A DNA stretch of 29,334 nt from DAOTUB01 sp034437455. GTDB lineage: Bacteria > Chloroflexota > Anaerolineae > B4-G1. Of the stretch, positions 20,275-27,698 are shown piece by piece (the first letter of the stretch is position 1; every line of letters starts with the position of its first letter). Both the position numbers and the translations under genes were made by a program. The stretch covers positions 1 through 29,334 of the forward strand of contig DAOTUB010000145.1 of NCBI GenBank assembly GCA_034437455.1, written 5' to 3'. A model generated the notes under the pieces. That model had not been told where the DNA came from. It was given only the letters and a program-made list of their open reading frames with translations, and made no database searches.

Positions 20275-22555
20275 ACACACCGTCGCCGGGAAGAGGATGC
20301 CCCGGATTGATTCAGTAGCCAAGGCCACAGGCGACGCCCGCTACACGGCGGACGTCACACTCCCGCGCATGCTCCACGGCAAGATCCTCCGAAGCCCCCA
20401 TGCCCACGCTCGCATCCTGCACATCGACACGAGCAAGGCCGAGCGGCTGCCCGGCGTCAGAGCGGTCGTCACCGGGCAGGACGCCGCCGGGGTCAAATGG
20501 GGCGTCTTTCGCTACACGCGGGATCAGGCGATGCTGGCGCTCGACAAGGTGCGCTACATCGGCGAGGACGTGGCCGCCGTCGCCGCCGAGGACGAGCAGA
20601 CGGCGTTGGAGGCGCTGTCGCTGATCGAGGTCGAGTACGAGCCGCTGCCCGCCGTGTTCGATCCCGTCGAGGCGATGATGCCGGAAGCGCCCCGTATCCA
20701 CGACCAGGCGGAGAACGCGGCCTTGCCGAATGTCAACATTTTTGTCCCCATCGAGGTGGGGGACATCGAGCGGGGTTTCCAGGAGGCGCATTACGTGCGC
20801 GAGGATCATTTCAGCGCCAACGAGCACGGCTACTATCAGGCCGAGCCTTACGCCGTGCTGGTCGACTGCGACTCTTCGGGTAACCTGGAGATCTGGCTGT
20901 CCAACGCCTCGCCCCACACCAAGGCGAAGGCGCTCGCCAATCTGCTCAAAATGCCGCTGCACAAGGTCAAGGTGCGCAAGGTAGCCAGCGGCGGCGCGTT
21001 TGGCGGGCGCTCCGACGTATTCCCGGGCGAGTTCATCGCCGCTCTGCTCAGCCGCAAGGCGCGGCGACCGGTCAAGATCGTCTACACGCGGGAAGAGAGC
21101 CTGACCGCCATTCGCCAGGTCCACTCGATGGCGGTGGATGTCAAGACAGGGGTGAAGGCGGACGGTACGTTTATCGCCACCGACGTCAAGGTCATCATGG
21201 ACGGCGGGGCCTACTCCAGCACGGGGCCGATCGCGACCTCGGTGCCCTTCCTGGTCTGGGAGGAGACCTACCGGCTGCCCAACGTTCGTTTCCACGGCTA
21301 CCGGGTCTATACCAACAAGCCGGTGCGCGGGATGTACGGCTCGCACGGTCGGGCCTTTCTGGGCGGGCTGGGGATGCAGCTCGACATGATCGCCGAAGAG
21401 TTGGGGATCGATCCGGTGGAGATTCGCCTGCGCAACGCGCTGCACGCGGGCGACGTGCAGGCGACCGGTTCCAAAATCTTTAGCTGTGGTCTGTCGGAAT
21501 CGATCCGCCAGGCCGCCGAGAAATCGGGCTGGAAGGAAAAGCGCGGCCAGCTCCCCTACGGCAAGGGGATCGGGATGGGGTGCAACGGGATGATGGTCGG
21601 CTTCCCGATGGGCATTCGCGGCGGCTCCTCGGCCTACATCAAGTTCAACGAGGACGCCGGGGCGACGCTCATCTCTGGCGTGGCCGACAACGGCCAGGGG
21701 AACGACAGCATGATGGTGCAGATCGCCGCCGATGTGCTGGGGATGCGCATGGACGAGATCAACCTGGTCTCGGGCGACTCGGAGATCACCACGCTGGACC
21801 AGGGGTCCTACTCCCAGGCAGCGGCTTTTGTCTCCGGCAACGCGGTGCGGGCGGCGGCGATGGACGCCCAGACGCAACTCCTGGACGTCGCGTCCGAGAT
21901 GCTCGAGGCGGACGTGGCAGCGCTGGAGCTGGGAGACCATCGGGTCTACGATGTGAACGACGCCGACCGAAACGTGCCGCTGCACAAGATCGTCCGCTAC
22001 GCCCTACTGCGGAACAAGCCGATCATGGGGCGAGGTTCCTACATGCCCCGCGTGGACCAGAAGCGGGAGTGGGTCAGTAACCCCCGGGGGCAGCAGGCGG
22101 GCACCTTCAGCTTTGGCGCGTTCGTCGTCGAGGTGGAGGTGGACGTAGAGACGGGACACGTCAAACTGACGCGGGTCACTGGCGCGCACGACTGCGGTTT
22201 TGCCATCAACCCGATGGCGGTGGAGGGACAGTACGACGGGAACGTGGGCCGGGCCGGCGTGGGGGCCAGCCTGCTTGAGGAGCACATCTGGGACGGCGGC
22301 CAGGCCTTGAACGCGAACATGTTGGAACACAAGCTGCCGCTTTCGGTCGACATGCCGCCCGTCATCCAGCGCATCATCGTCGAGAGTATGGACCCTGAAG
22401 GGCCGTTCGGGGCGAAAGAGGCGGGACTGGCCGGGGCGATGAATCTGTTCCAGGCGGTGGGCAACGCGATCTATGACGCGATTGGGATCTGGTTGCACGA
22501 GTTCCCGTTCACGCCGGAGCGGGTACTGGAGGTGCTGGAGAAGAAAGGCGAATAA
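20267..22555 (+). CDS. molybdopterin-binding large subunit (second set), lacking the catalytic Glu
   Basis: 762 aa. Overall family features are present (GGAFGGRSDVFPGEF, SGVADNGQGN, HDCGFAINPMAVEGQ). Aligned by hand with the paralogue at 11932 without gaps, the position of the catalytic Glu (GAKGMAEPA) reads GAKEAGLAG: L721, codon 22427-22429. The following PTAPAIA segment is AMNLFQAVG. The conserved RGYG Arg is Tyr (GMYGSHG). It may therefore bind the cofactor but catalyse different chemistry, or a different base may be used. ATG 20267 follows GGAGG in the previous gene. No Pro/Gly palindrome insertion here. Confidence 0.9.
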   Translation: MSEHTVAGKRMPRIDSVAKATGDARYTADVTLPRMLHGKILRSPHAHARILHIDTSKAERLPGVRAVVTGQDAAGVKWGVFRYTRDQAMLALDKVRYIGEDVAAVAAEDEQTALEALSLIEVEYEPLPAVFDPVEAMMPEAPRIHDQAENAALPNVNIFVPIEVGDIERGFQEAHYVREDHFSANEHGYYQAEPYAVLVDCDSSGNLEIWLSNASPHTKAKALANLLKMPLHKVKVRKVASGGAFGGRSDVFPGEFIAALLSRKARRPVKIVYTREESLTAIRQVHSMAVDVKTGVKADGTFIATDVKVIMDGGAYSSTGPIATSVPFLVWEETYRLPNVRFHGYRVYTNKPVRGMYGSHGRAFLGGLGMQLDMIAEELGIDPVEIRLRNALHAGDVQATGSKIFSCGLSESIRQAAEKSGWKEKRGQLPYGKGIGMGCNGMMVGFPMGIRGGSSAYIKFNEDAGATLISGVADNGQGNDSMMVQIAADVLGMRMDEINLVSGDSEITTLDQGSYSQAAAFVSGNAVRAAAMDAQTQLLDVASEMLEADVAALELGDHRVYDVNDADRNVPLHKIVRYALLRNKPIMGRGSYMPRVDQKREWVSNPRGQQAGTFSFGAFVVEVEVDVETGHVKLTRVTGAHDCGFAINPMAVEGQYDGNVGRAGVGASLLEEHIWDGGQALNANMLEHKLPLSVDMPPVIQRIIVESMDPEGPFGAKEAGLAGAMNLFQAVGNAIYDAIGIWLHEFPFTPERVLEVLEKKGE

Positions 22556-22559
22556 CATC

Positions 22560-23702
22560 GTGAACGACAAGGAGAAATACCAAAAGCTCCTGGTGGGACC
22601 TATCGAGCGGTTCGATCAGCGAAATGACATGTTCCGGAGGAGTCGGTACGACCCGGCGTGGAGCGAGCGGGCTGACGCGGTCTATGGTATCTACCAGGTG
22701 CGGGACAAGGCCGGCTACGGGCAAGAGTATTATGCGCTCTGCGACGCCTCTTGGTACGTGGAAGATTTCTTCGCCAGGGGTTGCCAGGGATCGAGCCATC
22801 GGGGATTGTATGCCTGGGAGCGTCTCGAGCCCGAAAGCGTCAGAATGCCGCCCGATTTGAAGATAGACGTATCCGATCCGGCGGAGGTCTCCCGCAAGGT
22901 CAAAAAGGCGGCCCGTTTCTTTGGCGCTTCGCTGGTCGGCGTCTGCGAGCTGGACCGGCGCTGGCTTTACTCCTACGTCAGCGACGATGTCGCCAGGGAG
23001 CAGTTCCCGCTCGAGATTCCCGACGAATATCGCTACGCCATCGCGATGGCTATCGAAATGGATTACGCTCTCATGCAGACCGCGCCCACCGGCGGGGCGG
23101 CGGCTGCCGTGGGGCTGGGCTATTCCAAGATGGCTTTCGTGGCGGGATTGCTGGCGCAGTTCATCCGGAACCTGGGCTACAAGGCGATCCCCTGTGGCAA
23201 CGACACGGCTCTGAGCATACCGATTGCCATCGAGGCCGGTCTGGGGGAACTGGGCCGCAACGGGCTGCTGATCACCGAAAAGTACGGCCCACGGGTGCGG
23301 CTCTGCAAGGTGTTCACCGACTTGCCCCTGGTGCCCGACGCGCCGCGCTTTTTCGGCGTGGAAGAGTTCTGCCGCACGTGTATGAAGTGCGCCACGGATT
23401 GTCCCTCGCGGGCGATCTCCTTCGGGGAGCGGACGACCGAGCCGGTGAACATCTCCACCAGCCCCGGTGTGCTCAAGTGGCCGATAGACGCGGAGCGATG
23501 CTTCAAGTACTGGATATCGAATCGCCTGGACTGCGCCACCTGCATCCGGGTGTGCCCCTTTAACCAGCCAGCGGGGTGGCATCACGACCTGGTCAGGGGA
23601 TTCATCAAAAATGTTCCCTTACTGAATCCGTTCTTTGTTTGGCTCGACGGCGTCCTGGGGTACGGCAGGCAACTCGACCCGGCGACGATCTGGGATGGCT
23701 AG
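22560..23702 (+). CDS. soluble reductive-dehalogenase-like iron-sulfur (corrinoid?) protein
   Basis: 380 aa from GTG 22560, 4 nt after the large subunit gene. The middle and C-terminal parts match reductive dehalogenase/QueG-type proteins: GYSKMAFVAGLLAQFIRNLGY (187-207), GLGELGRNGLLIT (227-239), then C271/C274/C277/C281-P and C314/C325/C328/C332-P for two 4Fe-4S clusters. There is no Tat signal and no membrane-anchor gene, unlike respiratory dehalogenases. In the family this scaffold holds a corrinoid; the protein neighbours a B12-dependent mutase. A cytoplasmic reductase for an intermediate of this pathway is plausible. The N-terminal 100 residues are not recognised. A weak ribosome binding site is the reason for lower certainty in the start. 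Confidence 0.85.
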   Translation: MNDKEKYQKLLVGPIERFDQRNDMFRRSRYDPAWSERADAVYGIYQVRDKAGYGQEYYALCDASWYVEDFFARGCQGSSHRGLYAWERLEPESVRMPPDLKIDVSDPAEVSRKVKKAARFFGASLVGVCELDRRWLYSYVSDDVAREQFPLEIPDEYRYAIAMAIEMDYALMQTAPTGGAAAAVGLGYSKMAFVAGLLAQFIRNLGYKAIPCGNDTALSIPIAIEAGLGELGRNGLLITEKYGPRVRLCKVFTDLPLVPDAPRFFGVEEFCRTCMKCATDCPSRAISFGERTTEPVNISTSPGVLKWPIDAERCFKYWISNRLDCATCIRVCPFNQPAGWHHDLVRGFIKNVPLLNPFFVWLDGVLGYGRQLDPATIWDG

Positions 23703-23720
23703 CGAAAACCTGGAGGTAAT

Positions 23721-24140
23721 ATGAAGCTGCGCTGCATCGATCATATTTGCATCGCCGTGCGAAACCTGGAAAAGGCGCGGAAAATTTACGAGGAGGACCT
23801 GGGGCTGGAGTTGCACACCGCTTACGTGTCCGAGAGCGAAAAGATCCGGGTGGCCCGCTATTACGTGGGTGACGTGGCGCTGGAGTTGATGGAGGCCACC
23901 GAGCCGGATAGCGACGTGGCCCGCTTTATCGAAAAGCGGGGCGAGGGGTTCTTTCTCATCTCGTACCGCGTGGACGACGTGAGCGAGGCGCTGGCTGAGT
24001 TGAAAGCCAAGGGGCGGCAGACGATTGACGAAACGCCGCGCCAGTTGATGGGGAATCGCTACGCCTTCATCCATCGCCCCAAGGAACTATGTGGCGTCCT
24101 CACTGAACTGCTGGACGGTGAATTCGATCCTGATGAGTGA
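23721..24140 (+). CDS. VOC-family, methylmalonyl-CoA epimerase-like protein
   Basis: 139 aa. Two beta-alpha-beta-beta-beta modules: IDHICIAVRNLEKARKIYEEDLGL at the start and GFFLISYRVDDVSEALAELKAKG in the second. Of the four metal ligands expected in methylmalonyl-CoA epimerase, H8 and the late Glu (E129 in VLTEL) are present, but the GEG-x-HHIxF histidine is replaced by Phe-Phe-Leu (GEGFFLISY, 74-82). It probably epimerises, or otherwise acts on, the product of the adjacent acyl-CoA mutase; the missing ligand argues against ordinary methylmalonyl-CoA. GGAGG lies 5 nt before the ATG. Confidence 0.8.
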   Translation: MKLRCIDHICIAVRNLEKARKIYEEDLGLELHTAYVSESEKIRVARYYVGDVALELMEATEPDSDVARFIEKRGEGFFLISYRVDDVSEALAELKAKGRQTIDETPRQLMGNRYAFIHRPKELCGVLTELLDGEFDPDE

Positions 24141-24187
24141 ATTGGATACATACAGAAGTGGGGAAATTGGAAGAGGACACCAAATCC

Positions 24188-24297
24188 AGCGCCGGTTGAG
24201 TAGGAGCGGAGCGACGTATCGAAACCAAGCGGCTTTGCAAGACCCGCTCGCTTGGTTTCGATACGGCCCTTTGGGCCTACTCAACCAACGCTCGCTC
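24188..24297. repeat. 110-bp hairpin repeat, copy 2
   Basis: Inner arms CGTATCGAAACCAAGCG (24215-24231) and its exact complement (24249-24265), outer arms GGTTGAGTAGG and CCTACTCAACC. Copy 1 is at 11024-11133 in the same orientation. Between the epimerase-like gene and the mutase small subunit. Confidence 0.92.
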
Positions 24298-24321
24298 GAA
24301 TCATAGTGATAAGGAGAAGGT

Positions 24322-24732
24322 ATGTCAAAGAAACCAACTCGTATCTTGATCGCCAAGCCCGGCCTCGACGGGCACGACCGGGGGGCGAAAGTCGTTGCCC
24401 TGGCGCTGCGCGACGCCGGCTTTGAGGTGATCTATACCGGGCTGCACCAGACCGTGGAGCAGATCGTCGAGGCGGCCCTGCAAGAGGACGTGGACGTCGT
24501 CGGCCTCTCGATCCTCTCTGGCGCCCACCTACCGCTGACTGAGCGGGTCATCACCCGGTTGCGGGAGGAGGGGATGGAGGACGTGCGAGTCGTCGTCGGT
24601 GGCAACATCCCCGCGCGGGATGTGGAGCCGCTAAAGGTGCTGGGCGTGGCAGGCGTTTTTCCCAACGGCTCGCGCCTGGAAGAGATCGTCGGATTTTTTG
24701 GGAGGATGAGTGACGAAATACGCGGGAGTTGA
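24322..24732 (+). CDS. B12-binding small subunit of an acyl-CoA mutase
   Basis: 136 aa, a free-standing cobalamin-binding domain as in split methylmalonyl/isobutyryl/2-hydroxyisobutyryl-CoA mutases. The D-x-H-x-x-G signature is GLDGHDRG (14-21), with H18 as lower cobalt ligand; SILSGAH and GGNIP follow at the expected places. The last part, VFPNGSRLEEI, is slightly off the usual F-x-x-G-T. AAGGAGAAGG precedes the ATG. The large subunit starts 2 nt after its stop codon. Confidence 0.95.
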   Translation: MSKKPTRILIAKPGLDGHDRGAKVVALALRDAGFEVIYTGLHQTVEQIVEAALQEDVDVVGLSILSGAHLPLTERVITRLREEGMEDVRVVVGGNIPARDVEPLKVLGVAGVFPNGSRLEEIVGFFGRMSDEIRGS

Positions 24733-24734
24733 CC

Positions 24735-26378
24735 ATGGCTAAAATCACAGAAAGAGATCTGAAAAAAGTCGTCCTCGAATCCGGCATCGAGGTCAAGCCG
24801 ATCTACGGGCCGGAGGACGTGGCTGATATGGATTACGAGACCGAGATCGGCGAGCCGGGCGCGTATCCTTTCACGCGAGGTATCCACAAATGGATGTACC
24901 GCTACCGGCCCTTTACCATGCGCCAGTACGCCGGGTTCGGCACCCCCTACGAGACGAACGAGCGCTTCAAGTTCCTCATCTCGCAGGGGCAGAACGCGCT
25001 CAACGTCGCCTTCGACCTGCCCAGCCAGATGGGGCTCGATTCCGACGATCCCCGCGCCGAGGGCGAGGTGGGCCGGGTGGGCATGGCGGTCGACACGCTG
25101 AAGGATATGGAGGTCGCCTTCGACGGCATCCCCATCGACAAGATCAGCGTCTCGCTGACCATCAACGCGGTCACAGCCATCATGCTCGCCATGTACGTCA
25201 CCGTCGCCGAGAAGCAGGGCGTGCCGCCGGAGCAGATCCGGGGCACCACCCAGAACGATATCCTCAAGGAGTACGTCGGGCGGGGGACGTGGATCTTTCC
25301 CGTCGAGCCTTCGATGCGGCTCACCGGCGACACCATCGAGTATTGCGCCCGGCACGTGCCGCGCTACTATCCGGTCAGCGTGTGCGGCTACCACATCCGC
25401 GAGTCGGGGGCGAACCCGGTCCAAGAGATCGCCTACGCCTACAGCATCGCCTGTGCTTACATCGACCACGTGCTGGCGCGGGGTTTGAGCGTGGACGATT
25501 TCGTCGCTCGCCTCTCGTTCAACTTTGATATCTTTGGCAACCTGTGGGAGCAGGTGGCGAAATTCCGGGCCGCCCGGCGGCTGTGGGCCAAACTCATCAA
25601 GGAGCGGTACGGCGCCACCAACTCCAAGTCGATGCAGATGAAGATGATCGCCGGGGGCGGCGGCGGCGGGCTGACCATCGAGCAGCCGGAGAACAACATC
25701 GTGCGCAGCGCCTACTATGCGCTCATCTCCACCCTCTCTGGCACGCAGACGATGGCCCTCTGCTCCTACGACGAGGCCTACACCATCCCCACCGAGAAGG
25801 CGGCCATCCTCTCGCTGCGCACGATGCAGATTCTGGTCGAAGAGATGGGGATGTGCGACACGGTCGACCCGCTGGCCGGTTCCTACTACGTCGAGTGGCT
25901 GACGAACGAGCTGGAGCGGCGCATCGTCGCCGAGATGAAGCGCGTGGACGAGGAGTGGGGCGGTATCGTCAAGGCGATTGCCGAGGGACACGTCCAGCGA
26001 GAGGTCGCTCACCAGGCCTACCTGTATGAGAAAGGTATCCAGGACGGCTCCATCGTCAAGGTCGGCGTCAACAAGTACCGCACTCCCTCCCCTCTCTCCC
26101 CCCCCAATGGGGGGGGCTGGGGGGGGGGAGACGTGGCGCTCCACGAGTACAATCCCCAGGCGGTCGAGGAGCAGCAGGCGCGGCTGGCCCAGGTCAAGGC
26201 GGAACGGGATGGCGCAGCGGTCAGCCAGGCCTTGGAGAGCCTGCGCCAGGCTGCGGCGGGGACGGAGAACGTGATGCCCTACGTCCTGGATGCCGCGCGC
26301 GCCTACGCCACGCTGGGCGAAATGACCCAGGTGCTCAAGGACGTGTTCGGCGAGTTCCGCGAGCCGGTGAGGTTGTAG
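24735..26378 (+). CDS. divergent B12-dependent acyl-CoA mutase, large subunit
   Basis: 547 aa, the TIM-barrel substrate subunit. Conserved: YPFTRGIHKWMYRYRPFTMRQYAGFGT, AFDLPSQMGLDSDDP, GTTQNDILKEYVGRGT (170-185), GYHIRESGA (Y219, H220), FRAARRLW, EQPENNIVR. Departures: the HTQTAG block of methylmalonyl-CoA mutase reads IAGGGG (305-310), and the run GGGGGG at 307-312 removes the His and Gln that contact substrate. The SLHTNSYDEA block is MALCSYDEA (340-348). Substrate is therefore unlikely to be methylmalonyl-CoA. Residues about 450-465 come from a C8/G8/G10 palindrome inserted in frame before the C-terminal linker. ATG 24735 has GGGAG 6 nt upstream; a TTG at 24729 is a weaker option. Confidence 0.93.
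   Translation: MAKITERDLKKVVLESGIEVKPIYGPEDVADMDYETEIGEPGAYPFTRGIHKWMYRYRPFTMRQYAGFGTPYETNERFKFLISQGQNALNVAFDLPSQMGLDSDDPRAEGEVGRVGMAVDTLKDMEVAFDGIPIDKISVSLTINAVTAIMLAMYVTVAEKQGVPPEQIRGTTQNDILKEYVGRGTWIFPVEPSMRLTGDTIEYCARHVPRYYPVSVCGYHIRESGANPVQEIAYAYSIACAYIDHVLARGLSVDDFVARLSFNFDIFGNLWEQVAKFRAARRLWAKLIKERYGATNSKSMQMKMIAGGGGGGLTIEQPENNIVRSAYYALISTLSGTQTMALCSYDEAYTIPTEKAAILSLRTMQILVEEMGMCDTVDPLAGSYYVEWLTNELERRIVAEMKRVDEEWGGIVKAIAEGHVQREVAHQAYLYEKGIQDGSIVKVGVNKYRTPSPLSPPNGGGWGGGDVALHEYNPQAVEEQQARLAQVKAERDGAAVSQALESLRQAAAGTENVMPYVLDAARAYATLGEMTQVLKDVFGEFREPVRL
26098..26128. repeat. C8-AAT-G8-CT-G10 palindromic element inside the mutase gene
   Basis: C-run 26098-26105, AAT, G-run 26109-26116, CT, G-run 26119-26128. 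Same run lengths and spacing as in iorA at 6510. In frame, in the linker before the small C-terminal helical part. Confidence 0.87.
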
Positions 26379-26380
26379 GG

Positions 26381-27571
26381 ATGGCGTCATACACGCCCAA
26401 ATCTGAACTGGAGAGCCGCATCCGCAAGCTACAGGCTCGCCTGGCGGCTGATGATCTGGACGGCGCGCTGATCCTGCAAAACACCGATCTCTTTTACTTC
26501 AGCGGCACGATCCAGCAGGCGCACCTGTACGTCCCGGTCGAGGGCCAACCCCTGCTGATGGCCCGCCGGAGTCTGGCGCGAGCGAGACGGGAATCGGCGC
26601 TGGACAACGTGGTTCCAATCGCCAGTCCACGGCAGTTGCCCGCTCTTTTGCAGGAGCATGGCTACGTCAAACCTCGGCGGTTGGGGATGGAACTGGACGT
26701 CCTGCCGACGAATCTGTTTTTCACCTACCAGAGAATATTGAGCGGCGCGGTGATCTCGGACATCTCCCACCAAATTCGCCTCGTGCGGGCGATCAAGTCA
26801 CCCTACGAGATAGCCGTCCTGCGGCGGGCTGCTCCGCTGGCCGACATGGTCATCCGCGGCATCACGGACTTTTTGCGGGAGGGGATCAGCGGGGTCGAGC
26901 TGGCGGGTCAGGTGGAGGCGGTGGCCCGGCGACTGGGGCACCAGGGCATCATCCGCATGCGCCTCTGGAACAACGAGATGTTCTATGGACATCTGATCGC
27001 GGGCGACGAGGCGGCCGTGCCCAGTTTTCTCTCCTCGCCCACGGGTGGGACGGGCCTCAGCCCGGCCATCGCCCAGGGCGCTAGCCAGCGGCCCATCCAG
27101 CGAAACGAGCCGGTGCTCTTGGATTATGTCTTTGCCCTGGACGGTTATCTGATAGACCAGACCCGCGTCTTTGCCCTGGGTGGCTTGCCCGAAGAGCTTG
27201 TGGCCGGGCACAGAGCGATGATCGATATCCACCAGGCGCTCAGCGTCGCGGCCAAACCGTCGGCGACGGAGGGCGAGCTTTACGACTTGGCGACGAGGCT
27301 GGCCGCGGAAATGGGATACGCCGAGCACTTTATGGGCTGCGGCGACGAACGCATCAATTTCGTGGGGCACGGCGTGGGGCTGGAGCTGGACGAGTACCCG
27401 TTCCTCGCCAGAGGGCAGGATATGCCCCTGGAGCAAGGGATGGTCATCGCCCTCGAACCTAAACTCGTCTATCCAGGCCTGGGAGTCGTGGGCATCGAGA
27501 ACACGCTTCTGGTGACCGACGACGGGCTGGAATCCTTGACGCTTTGTGAAGAAGATATCTTTATCGTATAA
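26381..27571 (+). CDS. M24-family metallohydrolase (Xaa-Pro peptidase / creatinase-like)
   Basis: 396 aa. N-terminal creatinase-like domain (about 12-135) and C-terminal pita-bread domain. All five metal ligands can be placed: D248 (LLDYV), D259 (LIDQTRVF), H330 (FVGHGVGLELDEYP), E359 (ALEPKLV) and E373 (GIENTLLV). So it should be an active two-metal hydrolase cleaving a peptide, amide or C-N bond. It starts 2 nt after the mutase stop codon, so it is translated from the same message. A cytosolic peptidase is the default; a dedicated amidohydrolase in this pathway is possible given the position. Confidence 0.9.
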   Translation: MASYTPKSELESRIRKLQARLAADDLDGALILQNTDLFYFSGTIQQAHLYVPVEGQPLLMARRSLARARRESALDNVVPIASPRQLPALLQEHGYVKPRRLGMELDVLPTNLFFTYQRILSGAVISDISHQIRLVRAIKSPYEIAVLRRAAPLADMVIRGITDFLREGISGVELAGQVEAVARRLGHQGIIRMRLWNNEMFYGHLIAGDEAAVPSFLSSPTGGTGLSPAIAQGASQRPIQRNEPVLLDYVFALDGYLIDQTRVFALGGLPEELVAGHRAMIDIHQALSVAAKPSATEGELYDLATRLAAEMGYAEHFMGCGDERINFVGHGVGLELDEYPFLARGQDMPLEQGMVIALEPKLVYPGLGVVGIENTLLVTDDGLESLTLCEEDIFIV

Positions 27572-27581
27572 GTAACATCGC

Positions 27582-27672
27582 CGTCACCCTGAGCGGAGCG
27601 CAGCGGAGTCGAAGGGTCTCCACGCTCGCTGACGTGAGATTCCTCGATTCGCTCCGCTCACTCGGAATGACG
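27582..27672. repeat. dispersed GTCA...TGAC repeat, copy 3
   Basis: Starts with the same 34 bp as 11711-11744 and ends CTCGGAATGACG; imperfect inverted repeat. It lies between the M24 gene and the second CoA-transferase gene and fills nearly the whole spacer. Confidence 0.87.
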
Positions 27673-27698
27673 TACAAGTGATGCTGTGGAGATAGACA

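Noticed and set aside
24735..26378. Plain call as methylmalonyl-CoA mutase
   Set aside because: Two substrate-pocket blocks differ from the family, so only acyl-CoA mutase of unknown substrate is supported.
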